Below are positions 1 to 5,973 of a DNA stretch of 6,827 nt, piece by piece (within the stretch, counting starts at the first letter, position 1; each line of letters opens with the position of its first letter). The notes under the pieces are model-generated. The model ran no database searches, was not told the origin of the DNA, and worked only from the letters and a program-made list of their open reading frames with translations. The position numbers and the translations under genes are program-made. The stretch comes from Acidobacteriota bacterium (GTDB lineage Bacteria; Acidobacteriota; Terriglobia; UBA7540): NCBI GenBank assembly GCA_021828225.1, contig JAKASH010000155.1, positions 1-6,827 of the forward strand, in the 5' to 3' direction.

Positions 1-15
1 CCATTTCTTTCCTCC
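1..15 (-). promoter_or_regulatory. Ribosome-binding site and start codon of a leftward gene leaving the window
   Basis: On the minus strand, GGAGG (15-11) is followed by a 6-nt spacer and an ATG at 4-2. This is a textbook Shine-Dalgarno and start arrangement, stronger than most in the window. It suggests that a gene divergent from the toxin-antitoxin pair begins here and continues to the left. Only the start codon and one further base are inside the window, so its product cannot be named. Confidence 0.45.
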
Positions 16-95
16 GAGCAGCCTCCACAAGGCACGTAAATAGCTCACCAGTTCCATAGAAAGGTTCCTGTTCACAGATGGGCTTCCTGGAGCAG

Positions 96-124
96 TTGCG
101 GCAAGCGCGCCGATGGGGTAACAT
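96..124 (+). promoter_or_regulatory. Weak candidate promoter for the toxin-antitoxin operon
   Basis: TTGCGG (96-101) and TAACAT (119-124) are separated by 17 nt. The -35 matches consensus at only three positions and the -10 at four. The spacing is ideal, and the -10 ends six bases before the antitoxin ATG. If it is used, transcription would begin at or next to the start codon, giving a leaderless message; this fits the absence of a good ribosome-binding site there (only GGGG at 115-118). UPF0175-type operons are expected to be autoregulated, but I see no convincing operator palindrome. The rest of 16-130 shows nothing else I can support. Confidence 0.2.
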
Positions 125-130
125 AAGACC

Positions 131-394
131 ATGCAGAAGGTAAGTGTTGAAATCCCGAAGGACCTTGTTGCGGCGGCAGGGTTCGATACTAACAACCTAT
201 CAGCCGAAGCATCTCGCCTGTTGGCCTTGGAGCTCTACCGCGAGGACAAGGTATCGATGGGACGCGCCGCCGAACTCTGCCGCATGACGGTCGAGGAGTT
301 CATGGGATTTTCGGCGCAGCGTGATGTGCCTCTTCACTACGGCGCCGACGAACTGGAAGAAGACCGCCGGACTTTGGATCGACTCGGCTTGTGA
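131..394 (+). CDS. UPF0175 family antitoxin
   Basis: An 87-residue protein of the UPF0175 family, the usual partner of DUF3368/PIN toxins. Family hallmarks are visible: an N-terminal strand (residues 1-10), the helix with LALELYREDKVSMGRAAEL (about 31-49), and the segment VPLHYGADELEEDRRTL (about 66-82). The middle part (about 40-65) reads as a helix-turn-helix-like fold, and the family is thought both to bind DNA at its own promoter and to neutralise the toxin. The length is typical (about 75-95 aa). The ATG at 131 has no clear Shine-Dalgarno, but the protein start matches the family. Its TGA stop overlaps the next gene's GTG start by 4 nt, so the two are translationally coupled. Family assignment is from motif recognition; activity has not been shown here. 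Confidence 0.85.
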   Translation: MQKVSVEIPKDLVAAAGFDTNNLSAEASRLLALELYREDKVSMGRAAELCRMTVEEFMGFSAQRDVPLHYGADELEEDRRTLDRLGL

Positions 395-888
395 TCGTCG
401 TTTCGAATTCTTCACCGCTGATCGCCCTCGCGCGTATCGGCCGGCTCGACCTCCTCGCCGAATTCTACCAACGCATTTTGCTCCCGCCTGAAGTTCACCA
501 TGAAGTCACAGTAGCAGGCCTCGGCCTCCTGGGCGCCGAAGAAGTACGGAAAGCTGCCTGGATCGAACTGGCATCGCAGGAATCGCCGGCTGATCCCTCG
601 CTTGAACACGCCTGTGAAAGTCTCGGGGCGGGGGAGTGCGGCGCAATTCTCCTGGCCAAGAGCCTGCGGGCTGATCTCATTCTCTTGGATGAGTGGAAAG
701 CCCGCCGTGTAGCGCGGGATGCCGGTCTCGCCGTGATGGGATGTTTGGGAATCCTTGAGGCAGGGGCCCGGAAGAGACTGGTTCCTGACCTGCGCCAAGC
801 ATACATAGACCTATTGCGGCAGGGGATCCGTTTTGATATCAGGCTTCTTCAGGGTAGCCTTGCCCACCTCGGGCTGCCGAAACTATGA
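391..888 (+). CDS. DUF3368 PIN-like ribonuclease toxin
   Basis: A 165-residue DUF3368 protein, a PIN-domain relative of VapC, expected to cut RNA with metal ions when free of its antitoxin. The N-terminus VVSNSSPLIALARIGRLDLL carries the first active-site position, here Asn6 where most PIN nucleases have Asp. The second acidic cluster is LGAGECGAI (Glu82), and the third is LILLDEWKARRVA (Asp100, Glu101). A GCLGIL segment (117-122) follows, as in the family. The length is normal, so it appears intact. The GTG start at 391 lies inside the antitoxin stop region (GTGA) and has no Shine-Dalgarno, so it depends on coupled translation. Antitoxin first, toxin second is the usual order. The Asn at the first site is, to my knowledge, common in DUF3368 and need not mean inactivity. 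Confidence 0.85.
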   Translation: MIVVSNSSPLIALARIGRLDLLAEFYQRILLPPEVHHEVTVAGLGLLGAEEVRKAAWIELASQESPADPSLEHACESLGAGECGAILLAKSLRADLILLDEWKARRVARDAGLAVMGCLGILEAGARKRLVPDLRQAYIDLLRQGIRFDIRLLQGSLAHLGLPKL

Positions 889-992
889 GCAATGAATTCG
901 GATGAGCCTGCGTCGGGCCCATGTTGTTCGAGTGCCATACCCAACCTTTTCCTGCAAATCTTACATAGAAAACTCCCCCCGGAGATTCCCTC
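889..992. other. Intergenic spacer between the toxin and the methyltransferase
   Basis: This 104-nt gap contains no gene and no convincing promoter. Near its right end GGAG (981-984) sits 8 nt before the ATG at 993 and serves as the methyltransferase ribosome-binding site. The hairpin-like sequence at the end of the toxin gene (about 853-878) has no T-run, so I do not call a terminator. Whether the methyltransferase is co-transcribed with the toxin cannot be decided from sequence. Confidence 0.5.
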
Positions 993-2162
993 ATGGCACG
1001 TCCTATTTCGAAGTTGGGGATGGGATACTTTCCTTTGCCCGAAGCTGAAGCCCACCGCATTCGGCAGCACCTCAAATTTCCCGCATCCGGTTTCACCGTG
1101 CTCGACCCCTGCGCAGGTGAAGGAAAAGCACTTGCCGCGATTACAGAAGGCACCCACTGTCAGCGCCGCGGCATTGAACTCGACGCCTATCGAGCGGAGG
1201 AAGCCAGGCAGCGGCTCGATCAGGTGATTTACGGCGATTGTTTTGATGTTGATTGCAAAGTCGAGTCATTCTCATGCATGGTCCTCAACCCTCCATACGA
1301 CACTGTGGCTAATGATGATGGCCCAGGCCAGCGGCTCGAAACCCTCTTTCTCCATCACACTTACCGCTGGCTAAAGCCCGGCGGCGTGCTGATTCTGGTT
1401 ATCCCTGTCGCCCAGCTTGCAGTTTGCGGAAACATCCTGTCGCTTCAGTTCAAGGACCCAGAAGTGTACCGGCTGACCGAACCCGAATGTGTTCGGTACA
1501 AGCAGATCGTCGTCTTCGCCGTTCGGCGGACGCGGCGCGAGCGCGAGCGTTTGCAGGAGCGCGAGATCAGTTGGTGGCGGCTGGAATATGGACGAAAGCC
1601 GCGCAACTACGATGCGCTTCCAATTCTCACAGACCAGCCGCATCGCGTCTTCGCCGTCCCTGCGGCCGAGCCCATCGAACTCGTTCACCGCGGTTTGCCA
1701 CTTGATGAAATTGAAGACCTGCTTCCTCAGTCTCCTGCCTACCGCCAGGCGCGGCGCATTCTATTTGCTCCGGAATCTCACGAGCGCGGCCGGCCACTGA
1801 CGCCGTTGCATGCAGGCCATGTCAGCATCCTCGCTTGTGCCGGGGCCTTGGATGGAATTCTTGGTGAAGGTGAATTGCGGCACCTGGCGAGGTGGCAGGC
1901 AGTTAAAACAATTCTTCGACTGGAAGAAGAAGACGAAAATGGCGTCACCACCATCCGCGAGAAGGAGCAGTTCTCTCATTGTCTCAATCTTCTTTACGCC
2001 GATGGCCGCACCGCCGTGCTGACGAACGACCCTCCGCCGGAGGATGCGGACGAAAAGCAAGTGACGAATCAAGCGTCTGAACAGACCGTACCGGCTAATG
2101 ACTATTCTGGGGTCGGGCGCAAATTCCGTCTCGATGAGGTGCGAGATGAAGAACGCACATGA
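993..2162 (+). CDS. DUF6094-type SAM-dependent DNA adenine methyltransferase
   Basis: A 389-residue class I methyltransferase. Motif I for S-adenosylmethionine binding is LDPCAGEG (37-44). GIELD (60-64) supplies the acidic residue expected to hold the cofactor ribose. The catalytic motif IV is NPPY (99-102), the signature of amino-methyltransferases acting on adenine N6 (or cytosine N4). After the catalytic domain comes an Arg/Glu-rich stretch (about 178-191), then a family-specific region with PLTPLHAGHVSILACAGALDG (269-288), which is why I place it in the DUF6094 group. The tail after about 345 is polar and probably disordered. The start is supported by GGAG 8 nt upstream. No target-recognition domain is obvious, so its specificity is unknown. 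The gene overlaps the next one by 17 nt. Such proteins occur on mobile elements, often near helicases; role in modification, defence or element maintenance is inference. Confidence 0.8.
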   Translation: MARPISKLGMGYFPLPEAEAHRIRQHLKFPASGFTVLDPCAGEGKALAAITEGTHCQRRGIELDAYRAEEARQRLDQVIYGDCFDVDCKVESFSCMVLNPPYDTVANDDGPGQRLETLFLHHTYRWLKPGGVLILVIPVAQLAVCGNILSLQFKDPEVYRLTEPECVRYKQIVVFAVRRTRRERERLQEREISWWRLEYGRKPRNYDALPILTDQPHRVFAVPAAEPIELVHRGLPLDEIEDLLPQSPAYRQARRILFAPESHERGRPLTPLHAGHVSILACAGALDGILGEGELRHLARWQAVKTILRLEEEDENGVTTIREKEQFSHCLNLLYADGRTAVLTNDPPPEDADEKQVTNQASEQTVPANDYSGVGRKFRLDEVRDEERT

Positions 2163-2826
2163 ACGCTTCGGATGGCTTGAGTTCACGCGGGCGATGAAGG
2201 ATACGACGGTGCGTGTTCGGTTGCGCCTCGACCGCTGCATCGCCGAGGTTGCCGAAAATGGCCGCGACGGGAAGTTTCATCTTCTCTCCGTGGTCGGAGG
2301 CGAATCCGATGTCAGCGCGGCATGGGCGGCCGTTCATCAGAACCAAGTCCTCAAGGTTGAAGGGCCGGACTTTGCCGCTGTCGAACTGAGCTTGGGTGAA
2401 AAGGCCGAGTGTTTTCGAGGAAGCCTCAGCCTTCCCGGCCGCCGACGCCCGGCGCGCCACCTGGTGGCTGTGTCCGCCGAACTCGCCGCAACGCGCTTAG
2501 GCGCGGCCATCGAAAACAACCGGACCATCCTTTCAGATAACGATCCGGTTTTCGTACTCTATCGTATGTCAGAGCGATTTGGCTTGCCCGTTGTGCCAGA
2601 GTGGGCAGGTTGGTTCATGACAGAATTGAGGCGGCGCAGGGCCATCCGCTCTTTGGTCGGCGTGGGATGCTTGCCAGTGCTAATTACCGGCACAAAGGCA
2701 AGATTCCTCGGATGGATTTCTCGTGGATTGCGGCGTGGCGCGATTAGTTTCCCAGTGCAAAACGGGCCGGTTTGCTGGCCGCAAATGGCGAGTATCCTCG
2801 ACCATTGCAGCGAAACTCACTCGTAG
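2146..2826 (+). CDS. Uncharacterised 226-residue protein coupled to the methyltransferase
   Basis: I do not recognise a named family. The ATG at 2146 is preferred over an in-frame ATG at 2098 because AGGTG lies 4 nt upstream and the overlap with the methyltransferase is then only 17 nt; the 2098 start would give 242 aa. The N-terminal half (1-125) is mixed charged and hydrophobic with no motif I can name. The C-terminal half looks conserved in style: RFGLPVVPEWAGWF (144-157), a basic patch LRRRRAI (161-167), then VGVGCLPVLITGTK (171-184) and FLGWISRGLRRG (187-198). There is no signal peptide or transmembrane helix and no nuclease or ATPase motif. Coupling to the methyltransferase suggests a shared task. 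Its last 10 nt overlap the convergent ADOP gene end, so the final residues may not be original. Confidence 0.7.
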   Translation: MKNAHERFGWLEFTRAMKDTTVRVRLRLDRCIAEVAENGRDGKFHLLSVVGGESDVSAAWAAVHQNQVLKVEGPDFAAVELSLGEKAECFRGSLSLPGRRRPARHLVAVSAELAATRLGAAIENNRTILSDNDPVFVLYRMSERFGLPVVPEWAGWFMTELRRRRAIRSLVGVGCLPVLITGTKARFLGWISRGLRRGAISFPVQNGPVCWPQMASILDHCSETHS

Positions 2827-3995
2827 CGGAGGGCCACCATCGGGTCCACTTTCGTTGCACGGCGGGCGGGCACGTAACTGGCCAGAACCGTAACAATCAG
2901 GATAATGGCCACAGCGGCCGCGAACATATAGGGAGTCGCTGACTGCACTCCGAAAAGGAGGCTGCGCAGTAATCGTCCTGCGGCGACCGCTGCTACTAGT
3001 CCTGCGGTCATGCCGACCAGTACCAGCAGCAATCCTTGCCGTATAAAGAGGACCATCACGCTGCGTCTTTGCGCCCCCAGCGCCATGCGGATGCCAATTT
3101 CCTTTGTGCGCAAGGCGACCATGCGCGAAAGCAAGCCGTAGAGTCCCAACGCGGTCAGCAGCAGCGCCACCCCTGCAAAGCAGAGCGAAAGGGCCATCAG
3201 CAACCGCTCGGTACGCAGGTTCTGCTTCACAAGCTGGTTAAAAGTGGAGATCGTCGGCTGAACTGCGGAAGGCGTCACACGCCGGACAGCGTCGCGAAGG
3301 GCCCGGGCCCCCACAGCCGGGTTAGGGCCGCGCATGGCAAGAGTAAAGTCTGTCCCCAGATTATCCTTCCCGAGCGGCTCGTAAAGCATTCGAGGCGGAG
3401 CGTCACGAAGCGAACGGAAGCGAGCATCCTCGGCCACGCCGACCACGCGGCAACTGTCCTTCATGTTGGTTTTTCGCTTGCCGTCGAGGGCGGGATTTGA
3501 TCCGCCACTAAAGACGAACCTGCCGATGGCGTCTTCGCCCGGGAAAAAATATCGCGCGGCTGAAGCGCCCAGGATGCAGAGGCGCGACCCGGCCTCATCG
3601 GCCAGATCAAATGACCTGCCCTGTTGAATTCGTGTGCCCATCACTGCGAAGTAGTCCGGCGAAACCAGTTCCGGCCAAGCCTGCATATCAGTGTGAACCA
3701 CTCCGTGCGCCCCGATTGAGAAGCGGTGGGAAGCGCTATACCAGCCGCTAATCGGAGGGTCGGACATAGCTGTTGCGGCCTCCACGCCCGGTGTATTCTT
3801 GAGAGCTTCAACCATAAGCTTCGCATCCGCAGTGGCCTGCACAGGGGTCAACTTGCTTGCACCAAGGTCAACTTCCGCCATGACTACGCCCCCAGTTCGG
3901 AAGCCCGAGTCCTGAAGCAGTAAGTGCAAGAATGTTCCTCCCAGAAGCGATGCCGACACCAAAAGAACCACGCTAACCGCGACTTGAACGGGCAC
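2817..3995 (-). CDS. ADOP fragment C: C-terminal half-permease (MacB-like periplasmic and FtsX domains)
   Basis: A 392-residue open piece forming the second half of the ADOP. It begins with a transmembrane helix (about 5-26). A large extracytoplasmic MacB-like domain follows (about 27-262), including VSPDYFAVMGTRIQQGRSF (111-129) and VVGVAEDARFRSLRDAPP (184-201). Three transmembrane helices come next (about 267-290, 318-340, 357-377). The FtsX-type coupling motif RTKEIGIRMALGA (296-308) and the terminal PARRATKVDPMVALRYE are intact. The GTG at 3995 has a weak GGTGG ribosome-binding site 7 nt upstream, so separate translation is conceivable. As a unit, one extracytoplasmic domain with four helices, it resembles a single MacB permease, so it might fold alone. 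Two stops (4025-4023 and 4001-3999) separate it from fragment B in the same frame. Confidence 0.6.
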   Translation of the reverse strand: MPVQVAVSVVLLVSASLLGGTFLHLLLQDSGFRTGGVVMAEVDLGASKLTPVQATADAKLMVEALKNTPGVEAATAMSDPPISGWYSASHRFSIGAHGVVHTDMQAWPELVSPDYFAVMGTRIQQGRSFDLADEAGSRLCILGASAARYFFPGEDAIGRFVFSGGSNPALDGKRKTNMKDSCRVVGVAEDARFRSLRDAPPRMLYEPLGKDNLGTDFTLAMRGPNPAVGARALRDAVRRVTPSAVQPTISTFNQLVKQNLRTERLLMALSLCFAGVALLLTALGLYGLLSRMVALRTKEIGIRMALGAQRRSVMVLFIRQGLLLVLVGMTAGLVAAVAAGRLLRSLLFGVQSATPYMFAAAVAIILIVTVLASYVPARRATKVDPMVALRYE

Positions 3996-3998
3996 AAT

Positions 3999-4025
3999 CT
4001 ATCCACCCACCCTCCTCGAGTATCA
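3999..4025 (-). other. Two further in-frame stops in the linker between the ADOP halves
   Basis: Reading the coding strand, REGATR is followed by TGA (4025-4023), seven codons (YSRRVGG), TAG (4001-3999), one Ile codon, and then the GTG at 3995. All are in the frame of both flanking pieces. The linker is the least conserved part of ADOPs and separates the two half-permeases. An AGGAGG at 4016-4011 lies 15 nt before the GTG, and a closer GGTGG at 4007-4003 lies 7 nt before it, so downstream initiation is possible. Confidence 0.7.
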
Positions 4026-4679
4026 TCTTGTCGCGCCCTCTCTAAGGCCTTCAGCGGGCGCCACGCGACTAGCTCGCCAGGCCGGCCACAGCCCCGCAGC
4101 CAATGCTGAGACAATGCTCACCATGGCCGTGAAGACCAGAATGATGGTCCGGGGCGCCACTTTGACGGGCGGCAGTTGTCCTACCGCCGCGAACATGGAC
4201 AGAATTGAGCGCGCTCCCGCCCACCCGACGACAATGCCGAGACCGAGCCCCCAGGCTGCCAGCAATCCGACCTCGATCACCACTTGCTGGAAGAGACGCG
4301 AGCGGGACGCACCCAGGGCGCTGCGCACGCCCAGTTCTCTCGTTCGGCAGCTCACGCGAGCTAACACCAATAAGGCAGTATTGGCACAACAGAGCAGCAG
4401 CAGGAGCCCGACTAGGAGCTCCAGTGCCAGCAGCGGGCGCTCGTAGGCTGTCCTTAACATTGATCTCCCGGCACGCCCAGTTTCGACATCGAAGCGAAAG
4501 GGAGCGAAAAATCCATGCAGAAAGAGGTGTGAAGGGTCGGCCTCCTTTCGGACTACGCCGATTGTTGCCTGGAGGTTCGCCTTTGCCGCGTCCACTGTTT
4601 CTCCCGGCTTGAGTCTCCCCATGACCGTCAGCCAGAAGGCGCCACCCTGCCGACGCCACGGTTTCGGCGCGTGAATCAC
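4023..4679 (-). CDS. ADOP fragment B: end of the first periplasmic domain and first FtsX domain
   Basis: A 218-residue piece opening at a GTG (4679) that is probably not a real start. The same frame runs on upstream for 14 codons, reading GQRADLLLPLAFDD, back to the stop that ends fragment A. Residues 1-60 are the end of the MacB-like domain, with the typical FWLTVMGRLKPGETVDAA (15-32). Three transmembrane helices follow (about 82-107, 135-155, 178-198). The coupling motif RTRELGVRSALGAS (112-125) and the ending WRASRVAPAEGLREGA (201-216) are the usual close of the first ADOP half. No ribosome-binding site is seen, and the piece lacks the first helix, so on its own it is unlikely to work. It is best read as part of the interrupted 5525-2817 gene. 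Confidence 0.45.
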   Translation of the reverse strand: MIHAPKPWRRQGGAFWLTVMGRLKPGETVDAAKANLQATIGVVRKEADPSHLFLHGFFAPFRFDVETGRAGRSMLRTAYERPLLALELLVGLLLLLCCANTALLVLARVSCRTRELGVRSALGASRSRLFQQVVIEVGLLAAWGLGLGIVVGWAGARSILSMFAAVGQLPPVKVAPRTIILVFTAMVSIVSALAAGLWPAWRASRVAPAEGLREGATR

Positions 4680-4721
4680 GTCGTCGAATGCGAGAGGGAG
4701 TAATAAATCCGCGCGCTGCCC

Positions 4722-4724
4722 TCA
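4722..4724 (-). other. First in-frame stop (TGA) within the ADOP gene
   Basis: The frame reads ...GFDGLV, stop, GQRADLLLPLAFDDV and continues without any shift into fragment B. One base change (for example CGA to TGA) would explain it. The stop falls in the extracytoplasmic domain, not at a domain boundary, so it is more likely damaging than a natural gene split. Confidence 0.75.
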
Positions 4725-5525
4725 AACAAGCCCGTCGAATCCCTGCGGCAAGACACCGATTATCGTCACCGGGTGGTCGTTCACCGTCAGCGTACGGCCC
4801 AGCACCGCCGGGCTTCCAGTGAAATGTGTTTTCCAGTAGTCGTAACCCAGCAGCGCCTGGTAACCGCTTGGTCCGCCGCCCGTCACGTCGTCCTGCTCGC
4901 TGAAGGCTCGCCCAAGATAAGGCCGCAGTTCGAGGACACGGAATCCGTTACCGCTCATCAGAGCGCCGTCCACCTGCCGGACGATGCCGTTCTCTTTCAC
5001 AGCAAAACTGGTGCCGCCCCATGCCAGAATCCCGCGATTCACAGTCTCGTTCTTGCAGAGCGCGTCATAGGATGGGCCGGAAAGCCCGATACCTTGGGCC
5101 CCATTACGGAACGTGTACCGTACTAACTGTCCTGGGTCCGGCACGGGCAGACTCTTCAAGACCACCGCGTACGTCAGCGTGAAGATGGCAGCGTTTGCCC
5201 CTATTCCAAGGGCGAGCGTCAACATAGCAACGGCCGTGAAGCCGGGATTGCGACGCAACTGCCGCAGGCCGTAACGCACGTCGGCAATGAGTTCTCCAAG
5301 CAAGCGTGTACCCAGCGCCTCACGGCACTCCTCTTTGTAGCGTTGGTAGCCGCCGAATTCGATGCGCGCCTGCCGCTCCGCTTCCGCTTCGGAAAGTCCC
5401 TGACGTTCCAGATCCTGGGCCCGGCTTCGCAGGTGCGAGCGAAACTCCTCTTCCATTTCATCTTCGATCTGCGACCGGCGAAACAGAAAATTCCAGATTG
5501 TGCGAAGACGGGATAAGATCCTCAT
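4722..5525 (-). CDS. ADOP fragment A: N-terminal ADOP domain, first helix and periplasmic region
   Basis: A 267-residue N-terminal piece. Residues 1-95 are the cytoplasmic domain specific to ADOPs, recognisable by FRRSQIEDEMEEEFRSHL (15-32), EAERQARIEFGG (48-59) and DVRYGLRQLRRNPGFT (82-97). One transmembrane helix follows (about 97-120, TLALGIGANAAIF). Then comes most of the MacB-like extracytoplasmic domain, with GYDYWKTHF (227-235) and DHPVTIIGVLPQGFDG (250-265). The ATG at 5525 is preferred over an upstream in-frame start because GGAGG lies 4 nt before it and because it overlaps the PadR stop as ATGA. The ribosome-binding site is formed by the last PadR codons, so translation of the two is coupled. 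It ends at a TGA in the middle of a domain, so it is a truncated product. Confidence 0.65.
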   Translation of the reverse strand: MRILSRLRTIWNFLFRRSQIEDEMEEEFRSHLRSRAQDLERQGLSEAEAERQARIEFGGYQRYKEECREALGTRLLGELIADVRYGLRQLRRNPGFTAVAMLTLALGIGANAAIFTLTYAVVLKSLPVPDPGQLVRYTFRNGAQGIGLSGPSYDALCKNETVNRGILAWGGTSFAVKENGIVRQVDGALMSGNGFRVLELRPYLGRAFSEQDDVTGGGPSGYQALLGYDYWKTHFTGSPAVLGRTLTVNDHPVTIIGVLPQGFDGLV

Positions 5526-5863
5526 ATTTCCTCCGGCCTGGTGCTGAGGACAGCCCCTATCGCGGCCACGAGCCTGTCCCAATCCTCGATTTCTTCCCGC
5601 AAGCGTTTCCGGCCGGCCGCCGTGAGCTCGTAGAACTTCGCCCGCTGGTTATTGTCTGAAGTGCCCCACGTCGCCTTCAAAAAGCCTTTGCTGACCAGCC
5701 GGAACAACGCGGGATAGAGCGCCCCTTGCTCGATCTCGAGCGCGCCTTTTGAAATCTGCCCTATCCGCAGGAGAACGCCGTAGCCGTGCAAAGGGCCGAG
5801 CGAGACCGCTTTAAGGATCAGAAGATCAAGCGTGCCGGGAAGAATTTGCGCCCGGTTATCCAT
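5522..5863 (-). CDS. PadR family transcriptional regulator
   Basis: A 113-residue PadR-type winged-helix protein. The N-terminal wHTH domain shows ILPGTLDLLILKAVSLGPLHGYGV (7-30), the recognition region with EIEQGALYPALFRLVSKGFL (43-62), and the wing with AKFYELTAAGRKRL (75-88). The short C-terminal helix (about 90-108) is the dimerisation part of the small PadR-s2 class. The start at 5863 is chosen over one 12 codons upstream because AGGAG lies 5 nt before it and because the protein then begins at the usual point. Its TGA overlaps the ADOP ATG. PadR genes stand directly before ADOP genes in many acidobacterial operons, so it probably represses this operon, including itself. The gene looks intact even though its partner is broken. 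Confidence 0.9.
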   Translation of the reverse strand: MDNRAQILPGTLDLLILKAVSLGPLHGYGVLLRIGQISKGALEIEQGALYPALFRLVSKGFLKATWGTSDNNQRAKFYELTAAGRKRLREEIEDWDRLVAAIGAVLSTRPEEI

Positions 5864-5869
5864 GACATC

Positions 5870-5886
5870 TCCTAAGATAATTAGGA
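5870..5886. promoter_or_regulatory. Candidate PadR operator (perfect 6-bp inverted repeat)
   Basis: TCCTAA (5870-5875) and TTAGGA (5881-5886) form a perfect inverted repeat around a 5-nt AT-rich centre. It lies seven bases before the PadR start codon, over the probable transcription start, and touches the ribosome-binding site. Symmetric sites of this size at their own promoters are what dimeric PadR repressors bind. That PadR binds here is inference. Confidence 0.5.
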
Positions 5887-5915
5887 CTATGGGCTGCAAT
5901 CGTCAAGCTTGTCAA
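5886..5915 (-). promoter_or_regulatory. Candidate promoter of the PadR-ADOP operon
   Basis: On the minus strand, TTGACA (5915-5910) matches the -35 consensus perfectly. Eighteen nt further on is CATAGT (5891-5886), four of six for the -10. Transcription would start near 5879, inside the palindrome at 5870-5886, and would leave the PadR ribosome-binding site on the message. A second TTGACG (5906-5901) with AATTAT (5882-5877) is also possible but would start transcription too close to the ribosome-binding site. Confidence 0.4.
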
Positions 5916-5973
5916 GAGCCAATCTCAAAATCCCAATCCTCCAATCAATGCAGCCAGGAGAGACATATACAAA

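Larger units (their letters stand above)
2817..5525 (-). pseudogene. ADOP family duplicated ABC permease, interrupted by three in-frame stops
   Basis: The complete ADOP (acidobacterial duplicated orphan permease) locus, a MacB/FtsX-like membrane protein without its own ATPase. From 5525 to 2817 the frame is continuous over 903 codons (902 plus the final TGA), a normal length for this family. The order is canonical: N-terminal ADOP domain, first transmembrane helix, periplasmic MacB-like domain, FtsX permease domain, linker, second transmembrane start, periplasmic domain, FtsX domain ending in VALRYE. Three stops break it: TGA at 4724-4722, TGA at 4025-4023 and TAG at 4001-3999. No net frameshift is needed and homology-like sequence continues across each stop. 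A ribosome-binding site (GGAGG, 4-nt spacer) precedes the ATG. I infer a recently inactivated gene, or a gene split into separately translated parts; sequencing error cannot be excluded. The three open pieces are listed separately. Confidence 0.7.

Noticed and set aside
78..143. A 21-codon open frame (ATG at 78) overlapping the antitoxin start, a possible leader peptide
   Set aside because: It has no ribosome-binding site, and its length is within chance for this composition.
412..806. Two minus-strand open frames opposite the toxin gene
   Set aside because: Both are antisense to a well-recognised DUF3368 gene and lack domains or a ribosome-binding site.
853..878. A hairpin-like sequence at the end of the toxin gene
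   Set aside because: The stem needs a G-U pair, lies within coding sequence and has no following T-run, so it is not a convincing terminator.
3036..3500. A 154-codon plus-strand open frame inside the ADOP gene
   Set aside because: It is antisense to clear permease coding sequence, with no motifs and the composition of a shadow frame.
4722..4724. Selenocysteine or other TGA recoding in the ADOP gene
   Set aside because: No SECIS-like structure or selenoprotein context is apparent, a TAG stop is also present further on, and neighbouring genes use TGA as a normal stop.
4069..4725. A 218-codon open frame on the minus strand starting with TTG at 4725
   Set aside because: It lies in another frame over ADOP fragment B, and its translation is Arg/Ala-rich with no family features, whereas the fragment B frame matches the permease.
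2804..5900. An 8-bp inverted repeat (ATTGCAGC at 2804-2811, GCTGCAAT at 5893-5900) flanking the PadR/ADOP block
   Set aside because: An 8-bp match between two flanks of this size is expected by chance fairly often. No longer ends, target duplication or recombinase support a mobile unit.
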